Below are positions 45,446-53,780 of a stretch of DNA of 55,076 bases, piece by piece. The notes beneath the pieces were generated by a model. The model ran no database searches. It saw only the letters and a program-made list of their open reading frames with translations, and was not told the DNA's origin. The number at the start of each line of letters is the position of its first letter. Within the stretch, counting starts at the first letter, position 1. Source of the DNA: Candidatus Omnitrophota bacterium (lineage in GTDB: Bacteria; Hinthialibacterota; Hinthialibacteria; Hinthialibacterales; Hinthialibacteraceae); contig QZKN01000073.1 in assembly GCA_003598175.1 (NCBI GenBank), positions 1 to 55,076 of the forward strand. The letters are read 5' to 3'. Position numbers and translations under genes: made by a program.

Positions 45446-46590
45446 ATATTTTACGAATCACCCTTTTTGATCTGCATCGCGTCGCCAAAGATAAATTGGC
45501 GGTGTTGTGGTTGCTGGTTCTGCCGCTCATCTTAACCTTCGCCATGGGCAACGTGTTCAGCAGCAGCGGTCCTCATACTGCCTGGATTCATGTCTTCAAC
45601 CACGACCAAAGCCCGTTATCCCACCTCTTCGTCGATCAGCTGGAAGACGAAGGATTTTTCATCGACAAAAAACCGCCGGAAGAAGAAAAAAATCTGAAAA
45701 CCTGGATGAACTGCGGCGTCATCATTCCCGCGACGTTCTCCCACGATATCATGAATCGGGAGCCGGTGCGAATCACCTACGTCAAAGGGAACGGCAATCC
45801 CGAACAGATTCTCGAAACCCAATCCCAGCTCGTCCACGCCCTCGTGCGTTTCACCAAAGGATTGATCAAAGCCGATCTCAATGTGGACAACTGGACGGAC
45901 GAAAGCCATGCAAAATTAAAAGAAACACTCGATCAACCTTCCTTATTGACCGTCGCCCGTAAAAGCGTAACCTCCCTCAAGCCCCCGCCCAGCGGCATCA
46001 ATAGGACGCTGCCCAGCTATCTGATCATGTTCGTTTTAATGATGACGGTGATGTATGGCGGCATCACGATGGTCAACGACCGTCAGTATGGTCAATTTAC
46101 TCGTCTCGCCGCCGCGCCCGTGTATTTCATCGAAATTTTCATCGGAAAAACCATCTCCCGCATCCTGCAAGGATCGCTGCAATCCTTTATTATCCTGTTC
46201 GCCGGCGCATACTTGTTTTCGATTCCGCTCGGCGATCATCCGATGCTGCTGGTTCCTGTCATTGTGGCGTTTGCATCGTTCTGCGGTTGTTTGAGTATTT
46301 TCGTCGGCATGGTCTGCACCACCGAACAGCAGGTCACCAATATCGGCATCTTTTTTGCCATGTTCCTGACCGCCTTGGGTGGCTGTTGGTGGCCTATTGA
46401 AGTCGTTCCGGATGTATTTAAGATCATCGCCATGAGTCTTCCCACATATTGGGGATTGCACGCCATTCAAAATGTCCTCTATTTCGGCAAAACCTTCGAA
46501 CCGCTATGGGTGGAAGTCCCCATCCTTCTCGCTTTCGCCCTTCTTTTCGTTCTGTTGACTCTCCCGTTCGCGAAACGATATCACATTTGA
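45442..46590 (+). CDS. ABC-2 permease (full length)
   Basis: This 382-residue permease has one N-terminal helix (about 21-38), an extracytoplasmic domain up to about 190, and five C-terminal helices including PSYLIMFVLMMTVMYGG and the late PTYWGLHAIQNVLYFG. It is equivalent in layout to the combined two preceding proteins and probably forms a heterodimer with them. The ATGA overlap with the preceding gene indicates coupled translation. Composite element copy 3 begins 16 bases downstream. Confidence 0.9.
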   Translation: MNILRITLFDLHRVAKDKLAVLWLLVLPLILTFAMGNVFSSSGPHTAWIHVFNHDQSPLSHLFVDQLEDEGFFIDKKPPEEEKNLKTWMNCGVIIPATFSHDIMNREPVRITYVKGNGNPEQILETQSQLVHALVRFTKGLIKADLNVDNWTDESHAKLKETLDQPSLLTVARKSVTSLKPPPSGINRTLPSYLIMFVLMMTVMYGGITMVNDRQYGQFTRLAAAPVYFIEIFIGKTISRILQGSLQSFIILFAGAYLFSIPLGDHPMLLVPVIVAFASFCGCLSIFVGMVCTTEQQVTNIGIFFAMFLTALGGCWWPIEVVPDVFKIIAMSLPTYWGLHAIQNVLYFGKTFEPLWVEVPILLAFALLFVLLTLPFAKRYHI

Positions 46591-46606
46591 TCGTCATTCG
46601 TTCATA

Positions 46607-46671
46607 CGTGGGTAAAACAAACGTCCCCGCTTGCACGAACAACGCAGGCGGGAACGCCTTCTCTACCCGTG
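46607..46671. repeat. Palindromic repeat B (copy 5)
   Basis: CGTGGGTAAAACAAACGTC and ACGCCTTCTCTACCCGTG arms; more diverged than the other copies. It is the left part of composite element 46607-46765, directly after the ABC exporter operon. Confidence 0.8.
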
Positions 46672-46724
46672 TTTACTTTCATATAAACCGTCATGATCGA
46701 TCGATCACAACGAACAATGAAAAT

Positions 46725-46765
46725 TCCTGTCGTAGGGGCGGTTCGCGAACCGCCCCTACGACAGG
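46725..46765. repeat. Palindromic repeat A (copy 4)
   Basis: A perfect palindrome with CCTGTCGTAGGGGCGGTTCG as its left arm; it is the longest A copy (about 40 bp). The following stretch 46766-47429 has only short frames on both strands without family resemblance or good start sites, and I see no gene in it. Confidence 0.85.
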
Positions 46766-47383
46766 AATTTTCATATAAACTTACATGTACCACATCGCCC
46801 GGAGATGGTGCGTACGGACCGCTTTTTCATGCTGTTTTGCTTCAGTCGGAAATGGAATGCCAAACAAAAAAACAGTTGCGCTTTGTGCAGATTGAGGGGT
46901 GCAATCCTCTGCAGCAAGCGATCTCCGAAAGGATTCCTGCGCAGCTCTTACGACACGATTGCGGGCAGATCCCCCCAATCGTTCCCACCGGTTTTTATCC
47001 ACATAGCGATTGCCGATATCTTGTCCTCTGATTCCAGGGCAATGGCAGTATGGTGTACTAATAATAGAGAATGAAAAACACACCGCAATCTTATCTGCAG
47101 ATAGAGAGCCGCCGTTTGGTTTGTGTGAAAGAAACTATGAAATGGTAGAGTGAGAGGAATGAATCACGCCATTCGGCGCTAAGGACCATTCACGATGATC
47201 CAAACGGGATCAGAAATAAATCGGTATTGCATACGAGACGTAAAATGAATATCATGAATCCATGCAGTCTCCCTCATCAAGTGGCAGTTCCATCGGCAAC
47301 AAGACCACCTGCTCGAAACGGGAACAACAATTTTTATTTGAAAGTCGCCGATTTTAAACTGCATCTCTCCCCAAAATCTTTTT

Positions 47384-47411
47384 TTGCACTATGATGAGGT
47401 AAAACTGTATT
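47384..47411 (+). promoter_or_regulatory. Candidate sigma-70 promoter
   Basis: TTGCAC (47384-47389) and TGTATT (47406-47411) are 16 bases apart, directly before the ribosome binding site AAAGGGG of the gene at 47430. Confidence 0.3.
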
Positions 47412-47429
47412 CATTAAAGGGGACAAAAC

Positions 47430-47873
47430 ATGGCTGTAAAACCCAATCCAAGTACTATACTGGATACGTATTCACTCGAAGAAATACTTGATTTGGCAAA
47501 AGAAAAAGAAAAAAGAAACAAAGATGAACACATGGCCGAGGCGAAACGATACCTCGACTACCTGTCGAAATTCATGGGACAGACGGATAGCGAACCCGAA
47601 ATCGAAATCGAAATGGAACCCCCGGCGCCGGTCAAAGAAATTCGTGCAAAAACCGTGCAGCGCAACCGCCCCAAAATTCCATTGAGTGAGTTGCTTGTGA
47701 ATGTCATCGGAAGCAAACCCATGGGCGTCAATGATATTTTGGAAGCGCTGCAACAAAACGGATGGAAAAGCAAATCCTCGGATCCGCGGCGAATTCTGTA
47801 TCTCGAACTGAAAAAACAAGTGGAAAAAGGCACGATCGATAAAGCCGCTAGAGGCGAGTACGTGAAAAAGTAA
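47430..47873 (+). CDS. Hypothetical protein with a C-terminal winged-helix-like domain
   Basis: This 147-residue protein has an N-terminal charged helical half (EEILDLAKEKEKRNKDEH), an acidic Glu/Ile/Pro linker (about 52-70), and a C-terminal 65-residue domain. The pattern LLVNVIGSKPMGVNDILEALQQNGW followed by a helix and a short strand resembles a HARE or winged helix-turn-helix module. It may bind DNA or a protein partner. AAAGGGGAC precedes the ATG. It stands alone. Confidence 0.65.
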   Translation: MAVKPNPSTILDTYSLEEILDLAKEKEKRNKDEHMAEAKRYLDYLSKFMGQTDSEPEIEIEMEPPAPVKEIRAKTVQRNRPKIPLSELLVNVIGSKPMGVNDILEALQQNGWKSKSSDPRRILYLELKKQVEKGTIDKAARGEYVKK

Positions 47874-47953
47874 CATCCGTTCCGCCTACCCCCTGCTTAC
47901 ATGTGGTGTATTGGATGTCGGTTGACAGTATTTATAATTTTCATTTTAAAAAT

Positions 47954-49210
47954 TTACCAATCGACAACCGCTCCGTCGTCCGCGTCATAGGTTTCCGGAT
48001 TCATCCAATCGTGATCGATTTTGTCCGCGATTGCGTCTTCATCCAATTCGACGCCAAGGCCCGGCCCGGTTGGCAGCGGGATATACCCCTCTTTCAACTC
48101 GAACGGTTGCTTGAGATATCCGCGCCCCAACGAAACCTGTTCCTGACACAAAAAATTCGGAATGGACGCGGCCAACTGCAATCCGGCGGCCAACGAAATG
48201 GGACCAAGCGGATTATGGGGAGCGATCGCCGCATAATACGCCTCCGCCATTCCTGCAATCAAACGCACTTCGGTGATACCGCCCGCATGGCATAGATCGG
48301 GCTGTAAAATCGAAGCCGCCCGTTTTTCCAGGATTTCCCGAAATCCCCACTTCGTAAAAATACGCTCCCCCGTCGCGATGGGAATATGCGTTTCCCGCGC
48401 GATATCCGCCATGATGTCAACGTTCTGGCACTGCACCGGCTCTTCGATGAAATACGGTTGATACGGTTCGAGCGCCTTCACCAGCAATTTGGCCGTCTGC
48501 GGACTGATCGCGCCGTGAAAATCAATGGCAATGTCCACTTCGCCCCCCGCCGCCTCACGCAGAGCGCCAAATCGCTCCGCCGCATGATCGACGAAACCTT
48601 TGGTCTCCACGATCCGCGCCGGTCTCGTCTTTGCCACTCCGGTTTTGAACACCCGAAATCCTTCCTTAACTCCTTTGTGGATGTCTTCGGGACGGCCGGC
48701 CCGGCCGTAGACCTTGATTCGCTCCCGCGTCGGGCCACCCAACAGTTCATACACGGGAATCCCCAATGCTTTCCCCTTGATATCCCATAATGCCTGATCA
48801 ATGCCGCTCAACGCGCTGGTCAAAATCGGCCCCCCGCGATAAAACGCATGGCGATAAATCGCTTGCCAATGATGCACCACGCGCCGCGGATCCTGCCCCA
48901 CCAGATACGGCGCGATTTCCTCGATTGCGGTCGCGCAGGTTTTCGCGCGCCCCTCCAGAATCGGCTCTCCCAATCCCACTATTCCCGCATTGGTATGCAC
49001 TTTTAAAAACAGCCATCTCGGCCGGACCAACAAGGTTTCCAATTTCGTTATTTTGAGAGAATCGTTTTCCGCAAGGGGCGCATCGCTGCCCGCTTCAGCG
49101 ATGGCCTGCCGTTCTCTCCCTACCAACATTTCCCAACCAACCGCGCCCATCAATCCTTGCAACCAACGACGGCGCGTCAGCGAAGCCTTGCCTGTCGAGT
49201 ATTTTTTCAT
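47954..49210 (-). CDS. Enolase-superfamily dehydratase (galactonate-dehydratase-like) with Tat-type signal
   Basis: This 418-residue mandelate racemase/muconate lactonizing enzyme type protein has metal ligands Asp230 (DFHGAISP), Glu256 (YFIEEP) and Glu282 (GERIF), and catalytic His232 and His332 (APHNPLGPISLAA). These match the DgoD D-galactonate dehydratase pattern, including QPDLCHAGGITE. It would remove water from a sugar acid to give a 2-keto-3-deoxy acid. The N-terminus TRRRWLQGLMGAVGW is a Tat-like signal that cytoplasmic DgoD lacks, so export or a membrane anchor is possible. It is divergent from the sigma-54 activator gene. Confidence 0.85.
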   Translation of the reverse strand: MKKYSTGKASLTRRRWLQGLMGAVGWEMLVGRERQAIAEAGSDAPLAENDSLKITKLETLLVRPRWLFLKVHTNAGIVGLGEPILEGRAKTCATAIEEIAPYLVGQDPRRVVHHWQAIYRHAFYRGGPILTSALSGIDQALWDIKGKALGIPVYELLGGPTRERIKVYGRAGRPEDIHKGVKEGFRVFKTGVAKTRPARIVETKGFVDHAAERFGALREAAGGEVDIAIDFHGAISPQTAKLLVKALEPYQPYFIEEPVQCQNVDIMADIARETHIPIATGERIFTKWGFREILEKRAASILQPDLCHAGGITEVRLIAGMAEAYYAAIAPHNPLGPISLAAGLQLAASIPNFLCQEQVSLGRGYLKQPFELKEGYIPLPTGPGLGVELDEDAIADKIDHDWMNPETYDADDGAVVDW

Positions 49211-49300
49211 GAGTTCTCTTCTCCCGATATGTTTTTCATCCGTTTAGACTATCATATCTCTGCAGATCAATGAATATGGGACGCCTTCTTTTTTACGATT

Positions 49301-50662
49301 ATGGCCAATTATCCTTCCTCCCAATCGATTGCAGTGATTCTGGACTCTATCGCGGATGGGGTATTTACGGTCAATTCGGAATGGCGGATTACCTCCTTCA
49401 ACCGCGCGGCGGAAACAATACTCGGCATCCCGCGGGAAGAGGCGATGGGAAAACCCTGTTGTGAGGTTTTCCGTTCCAGCATCTGCGAAACGCAATGCGC
49501 CCTCAAGGAAACAATCAACACCGGAAAATCGATCATTAACAAAACGATTTTTGTGATCAATGTGAAAGGAGAGCGAATTCCCATCAGTATTTCGACGGCC
49601 ATTTTGAGAAATGCAAAAGGAGAACTGATCGGCGGCGTCGAGACGTTTCGTGATTTAAGCCAACTCGAGGAACTGCAAAAAAAATTGTATGAAAAATACT
49701 CCTTTACGGATATCATCGGCCGCAGCCTGCCCATGCGCAAGATATTCGATATTCTCCCGCAGATTGCGCAAAGCGATGCGACGGTTTTGCTCGTGGGAGA
49801 AAGCGGAACCGGCAAAGAACTGTTCGCCCGAGCGATTCACAATCTATCCACCCGCCGAAAACACGAGTTCGTCGCGGTGAATTGCGCCGCATTACCCGAC
49901 ACGTTGCTGGAATCCGAACTCTTCGGTTATAAGGCAGGCGCGTTTACGGATGCAAAAAAAGAGAAACCGGGGCGCTTTGCCATTGCAGACCGAGGGACGG
50001 TTTTTTTGGATGAAATCGGGGATATTTCTCCCGCCATGCAGACGCGCTTACTGCGCGTGTTGCAGGAACGAATCATTGAACCTTTGGGGGCAACCAAACC
50101 CGTTCCCGTCAATGTCCGCGTGATTACCGCAACCAATAAAGATTTGGCAAAATACATACGGAAAGGACTTTTTCGTGAGGATTTGTATTATCGCATCCAC
50201 GTCATTCGCATCGAAATTCCTCCTTTGCGGAACCGGAAAGAAGATGTTCCTCTCCTGATTCGTCATTTCCTGTCAAAATTTAATCGATTGTACAATAAAG
50301 ATATTACCGATGTGTCCGATTCCGTCATGGTGGTCCTGATGGCGCATGATTTTCCCGGCAATGTGCGTGAATTGGAAAACATACTGGAACACGCGGTGGT
50401 TCTGTGCCCCGGAGGATTGGTTGAACTTCACCATCTGCCCCCGGATTTGCTTCCGGGCGAACACCCGATGGTTTCGGGAAATCATCGGTTGAGTTTAAAG
50501 GAATTGGAAAAAATGCATATCACGAATGCGATTCAACAATGCAACGGAAACCGCACGGCCGCCGCTAAAGCGTTGGGGATTCATCCCAGCACCCTCTTTC
50601 GTAAAATCGCGTATCTGGGTCTTGAACTGCCGGATCAGGATGGACGTCATCGCAACAAGTAG
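49301..50662 (+). CDS. Sigma-54-dependent activator with PAS domain and Fis-type HTH
   Basis: This 453-residue protein has a PAS domain (about 8-120), an AAA+ domain with Walker A GESGTGKE (166-173) and Walker B TVFLDEIGD (from 233), and a C-terminal Fis-like helix-turn-helix (about 400-445, NRTAAAKALGIHPSTLFRKI). The sigma-54 contact loop reads GAFTDA (213-218) instead of GAFTGA. Cys53, Cys54, Cys62 and Cys66 in the PAS domain suggest redox or metal sensing. It very likely controls the NifX/DUF5320 genes that follow on the same strand, as a similar regulator controls the orp genes in Desulfovibrio. Confidence 0.92.
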   Translation: MANYPSSQSIAVILDSIADGVFTVNSEWRITSFNRAAETILGIPREEAMGKPCCEVFRSSICETQCALKETINTGKSIINKTIFVINVKGERIPISISTAILRNAKGELIGGVETFRDLSQLEELQKKLYEKYSFTDIIGRSLPMRKIFDILPQIAQSDATVLLVGESGTGKELFARAIHNLSTRRKHEFVAVNCAALPDTLLESELFGYKAGAFTDAKKEKPGRFAIADRGTVFLDEIGDISPAMQTRLLRVLQERIIEPLGATKPVPVNVRVITATNKDLAKYIRKGLFREDLYYRIHVIRIEIPPLRNRKEDVPLLIRHFLSKFNRLYNKDITDVSDSVMVVLMAHDFPGNVRELENILEHAVVLCPGGLVELHHLPPDLLPGEHPMVSGNHRLSLKELEKMHITNAIQQCNGNRTAAAKALGIHPSTLFRKIAYLGLELPDQDGRHRNK

Positions 50663-50827
50663 AATCGCAATGTGCAATAGTATAACCATTATTATCATCG
50701 CGTTTTGCCATAGTACAAACTCTCACGGTTTTATTCACTTCTTGTTATCTCTTGTAAAAACAACAAATTAGAATCCATTTCCCCCTTCCATCACATTTTG
50801 GCATAATTCCTGATAGATAAGTGGAAT

Positions 50828-51199
50828 ATGAAAGTAGCGATCTCGGTATGCAATCAAAGAATCTCTCCGGTTTTTGACACGACTACGAAATTGCTGGTGG
50901 TAACGTTCAAAAACGGAAAAACAACCGATCGCACAATTTGTGATTTGAAGAAAATCGATTTTTTTGAACGCCTGCATCGCCTGCAACAATTGGATATTCG
51001 GATTTTGATTTGTGGCGCCATATCCAAACCGATGGAAAACGCCATTCAAAGCAAGAGAGTTCAGGTGATCTCGCACGTGTGCGGTTATGTGGAGGAAGTG
51101 TTGCAGGCGTTTTTAACGGGGCAAATTACGCAATCACGCTTTCTCATGCCCGGATGTGTGGGCAAGGGAGGTCGTCGGTTTCGCCGTGGAAGACCATGA
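50828..51199 (+). CDS. NifX/NifB-type dinitrogenase iron-molybdenum cofactor family protein
   Basis: This 123-residue protein has the family start MKVAISVCNQRISPVFD, the central LDIRILICGAISKPMENA, and VQVISHVCGYVEEVLQAF. Members (NifX, the NifB C-terminus, MTH1175, orange protein) bind Mo-Fe or Mo-Cu clusters. The C-terminus ends in a basic tail (GKGGRRFRRGRP). No nif genes are nearby, so a nitrogenase role is unlikely. It starts 165 bases after the activator gene; the next NifX-like gene follows after 22 bases. Confidence 0.88.
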   Translation: MKVAISVCNQRISPVFDTTTKLLVVTFKNGKTTDRTICDLKKIDFFERLHRLQQLDIRILICGAISKPMENAIQSKRVQVISHVCGYVEEVLQAFLTGQITQSRFLMPGCVGKGGRRFRRGRP

Positions 51200-51221
51200 A
51201 TCAACAGAAAGGAATCCTCGA

Positions 51222-51584
51222 GTGAAAGTAGCAGTGAGTTCGCAAGGGAAAACAGTGGAAAGCGCTGTCGATCCTCGCTTTGGCAGAGCGCGATATTTTG
51301 TTGTGGTGGATACCGAGACGGGAGAATATTCCTATCACGATAACAAGCAAAATTTAAACGCCGCGCAAGGCGCAGGCATCCAAACCGCCAGAAATGTCAT
51401 CGAACTTGGCGTGGAAGCGGTAGTTTCGGGAAACCTGGGTCCGAAAGCATTTACAACTCTCCAGGCGGGGCAGGTGGCAATGTATGTCGGCGCTCAGGGA
51501 AGTGTAAAAGAAATAATTACCCAATTACGGAACGGCCAATTGAAACCGGTAACCAAGCCCAATGTGGACGGACATTGGATGTAA
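51222..51584 (+). CDS. Second NifX/MTH1175-like cluster-binding protein
   Basis: This 120-residue protein has VDPRFGRARYFVVVDTETGE (with the family phrase FGRA), AAQGAGIQTARNVIELGVEAVVSGNLGPKAF and a C-terminal RNGQL segment, the standard form of the family. The GTG start at 51222 follows AAAGGA. It differs from the preceding paralogue, so the two may form a heterodimer or serve different clusters. Confidence 0.9.
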   Translation: MKVAVSSQGKTVESAVDPRFGRARYFVVVDTETGEYSYHDNKQNLNAAQGAGIQTARNVIELGVEAVVSGNLGPKAFTTLQAGQVAMYVGAQGSVKEIITQLRNGQLKPVTKPNVDGHWM

Positions 51585-51622
51585 GGCCATCGGCAATTGC
51601 ATCCGGATCGTTTTCTCAGTTT

Positions 51623-51645
51623 TACCCGGCACATTCCGCCGGGTA
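51623..51645. repeat. GC-rich hairpin before the DUF5320 gene
   Basis: TACCCGGC and GCCGGGTA form a perfect 8-bp stem with a 7-base loop, 50 bases before the next start. It lacks a U-tract on the plus strand. It may adjust expression between the NifX-like and DUF5320 genes. Confidence 0.5.
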
Positions 51646-51696
51646 GAAGAAGAAAAAACGAATAAACATCGCTAGAGCGAAAAGGAGGTTTTCATT

Positions 51697-52089
51697 ATGC
51701 CTGGTGGAGATCGAACAGGACCTGCCGGTCTGGGGCCCATGACAGGGCGTGGCGCGGGCTACTGCGCGGGATATGGAGCGCCCGGTTACATGAATCCGCT
51801 CCCCGGAAGAGGATTTTGGGGCGGCGGAAGAGGCGGCGGTCGCGGCGGCGGTCGTGGTTGGAGAAACCGATACTACGCCACGGGATTGACCGGGTGGCAG
51901 AGAGCCGCTTACGGTTGGCCTGGATTTGCACCGCCTGCTTATTATCCGGTTTCATCGTATCCTATGGCCTCCTCGGTAACCCGAGAACAGGAACTGGATG
52001 TGTTGAAAAACCAGATCGGCTATCACGAGGATACTCTGGAGAATTTGAAGAAGCGAATTGACGAATTGCAAAAAGGGTCGAATGCCTGA
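51697..52089 (+). CDS. DUF5320 family glycine-rich protein
   Basis: This 130-residue protein begins MPGGDRTGPAGLGPMTGRGAGYCAGY, the hallmark of DUF5320, continues with Gly/Arg repeats (GGGRGGGRGGGRGW), and ends in a coiled-coil (REQELDVLKNQIGYHEDTLENLKKRI). These proteins are almost always encoded beside NifX-like or Mrp-type Fe-S proteins in anaerobes; the function is unknown. AAAGGAGG precedes the ATG. Confidence 0.9.
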   Translation: MPGGDRTGPAGLGPMTGRGAGYCAGYGAPGYMNPLPGRGFWGGGRGGGRGGGRGWRNRYYATGLTGWQRAAYGWPGFAPPAYYPVSSYPMASSVTREQELDVLKNQIGYHEDTLENLKKRIDELQKGSNA

Positions 52090-52101
52090 CCATTTCTCCT
52101 G

Positions 52102-52139
52102 GCGCCAGAATCAGGACTATTCGCATCTGATTCTGGCGC
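52102..52139. terminator. Strong hairpin after the DUF5320 gene
   Basis: GCGCCAGAATCAG and CTGATTCTGGCGC form a perfect 13-bp stem with a 12-base loop, starting 12 bases after the stop codon. No U-run follows, so it may be a weak terminator or mRNA-stabilising structure rather than a full intrinsic terminator. The rest of the 314-base gap to 52404 shows no gene. Confidence 0.5.
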
Positions 52140-52403
52140 AACCATCTTCTTGTCTTCCGTACATTGCGATGAAGCTAATACGATTCGTGCAAATACAGAG
52201 TCTTCATGATATGCCTTTTGAATATCCACTTTTATGGCCACCTGCGGTAATGTACTTGCCAAATCGTTTATGAGCAATCAAATCTGCATGTCGTTGGGAT
52301 GTCCTATTTCGAGAAAATTAGGTTTTATAAAGGATGAAGAACTGGTCGTGGGAATTCCCAGCCGGTTGTTAGACTCACTTCTCGTGAAGGAGGAAAAATA
52401 GAA

Positions 52404-52664
52404 ATGCCCACGTACGAATACGAATGCAACCAATGCGGGAATCGATTTGAACAGTTCCAAACAATGTCCGACGCGCATCTGAACACGTGTCCGGAATGCG
52501 GAGGGAAAATTACCCGTTTGATTGGCAGCGGCGGGGGATTTCTATTCAAAGGTTCCGGTTTTTATAGCGTCGATTATAAAAATCCATCTCCGCGTTGCAA
52601 CCGGGACACTCCTTGTTGTGGGCGGGAGACGCCGTGTGAAACTCGTCCCTGTGGCGAAAAATAA
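52404..52664 (+). CDS. FmdB-type zinc ribbon protein
   Basis: This 86-residue protein begins MPTYEYECNQCG, with a four-cysteine zinc ribbon (Cys8, Cys11, Cys29, Cys32) and the family LIGSGGGFLFKGSGFY. FmdB-like proteins are putative regulators or metal carriers, named from formamidase operons. The C-terminal tail is also cysteine-rich (seven Cys in the last 30 residues), which suggests an additional metal site. GGAGG precedes the ATG. The radical SAM gene follows after 20 bases. Confidence 0.92.
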   Translation: MPTYEYECNQCGNRFEQFQTMSDAHLNTCPECGGKITRLIGSGGGFLFKGSGFYSVDYKNPSPRCNRDTPCCGRETPCETRPCGEK

Positions 52665-52684
52665 TTGGAAGAGGATTGGTAATC

Positions 52685-53659
52685 ATGAAAAGTAACTCAA
52701 TACAGTATGTGTTCGGTCCCGTGCCCTCCCGGCGGTTGGGACGTTCCCTGGGAATCGATTTGGTCCCGTTTAAGACCTGTTCCTATGATTGTATCTATTG
52801 CCAGTTGGGCAGAACCACCTGCAAAACAATCGTTCGAAAAGAATGGGCGCCGCTGGATCTTGTGCTTATGGACATTGAAAAAAAACTGGACACTAATCCG
52901 GATTATATAACCTTGAGCGGCTCCGGAGAGCCAACGCTGTTTTCACGAATCGGCGAACTCATTGCTCATATACGGCGCTTGACTAATATCCCCATTGCGG
53001 TTTTGACCAACGGATCCCTGCTTTGGCAAAAAGAGGTGCGCGATCCTTTGCTTCAGGCCGACCTGGTTATTCCCTCACTGGACGCGGGAGATGAAATCAT
53101 GTTTCAGGCCGTCAATCGTCCCCATCATGAGATTACACACGAAACCATGTTGACTGGGATCATTGAGTTTCGACAGGAATTTCGCGGCCAATTGTGGTTG
53201 GAAATTTTTGTACTTGCCGGTCATACCGCCGTCGAATCGGAACTGCTGAAACTGAAACGATGTGCAGAGCGAATCCGACCGGATCGTGTTCAATTGAATA
53301 CGGTCACCCGACCCCCCGCGGAATATTTTGCCGACAGCGTTTCCCGTGCGCGATTGGAACAAATCGCCGCAATATTCGATCCGCCGGCGGAAGTGATCGC
53401 CGATTATCGTAAAATCTATGAACGAAAAGAATTTGTGACCAACCGGAAAGACATTCTCAACCTGTTGGAACGGCGCCCTTGTTCGGTGGATGATATCGTG
53501 AACGGCCTGGGCATGAATCGTCACGAAACCTTAAAACACATGGAAGAACTCATCAAAGAAAATTTGGTCGTTCACTCGTTTATCAATGGAAAACTTTTCT
53601 ATAAAACACATAATCAATTCCTGTTGTCATCAAATGCCTGCGAAAAAACTACCGTTTGA
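52685..53659 (+). CDS. Radical SAM protein with C-terminal winged helix
   Basis: This 324-residue protein has FGPVPSRRLGRSLGIDLVP followed by CSYDCIYCQ (Cys32, Cys36, Cys39), the signature of a MoaA/YgiQ-unrelated radical SAM family common in anaerobes. The C-terminal 65 residues form a winged-helix-like module (DILNLLERRPCSVDDIVNGLGMNR). Its reaction is unknown. ATG 52685 follows GAGGA by 9 bases; a TTG at 52676 is less likely. It is probably co-transcribed with the FmdB gene. Confidence 0.88.
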   Translation: MKSNSIQYVFGPVPSRRLGRSLGIDLVPFKTCSYDCIYCQLGRTTCKTIVRKEWAPLDLVLMDIEKKLDTNPDYITLSGSGEPTLFSRIGELIAHIRRLTNIPIAVLTNGSLLWQKEVRDPLLQADLVIPSLDAGDEIMFQAVNRPHHEITHETMLTGIIEFRQEFRGQLWLEIFVLAGHTAVESELLKLKRCAERIRPDRVQLNTVTRPPAEYFADSVSRARLEQIAAIFDPPAEVIADYRKIYERKEFVTNRKDILNLLERRPCSVDDIVNGLGMNRHETLKHMEELIKENLVVHSFINGKLFYKTHNQFLLSSNACEKTTV

Positions 53660-53780
53660 TCGCGGAAGGGGTAGCCTTTTTCTTAAAAATGAGATATAAA
53701 GATCGATCCGTGATAAATTCCATGGAGAAATCACACCACACAGGACTGTGTTCACCCATTTGTTTATGAAAGGAGTAATA

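Noticed and set aside
46781..47083. 100-residue minus-strand open frame and overlapping plus-strand frame 46805-47074
   Set aside because: No family resemblance, no convincing ribosome binding site, and two long frames on opposite strands cannot both be real; the composition looks non-coding.
50799..50815. TGGCAT-AATTC-CTGAT as a sigma-54 promoter before the first NifX-like gene
   Set aside because: The GG-N10-GC rule is only half met (GA instead of GC), and the start codon would lie almost at the transcription start, so it is not supported.
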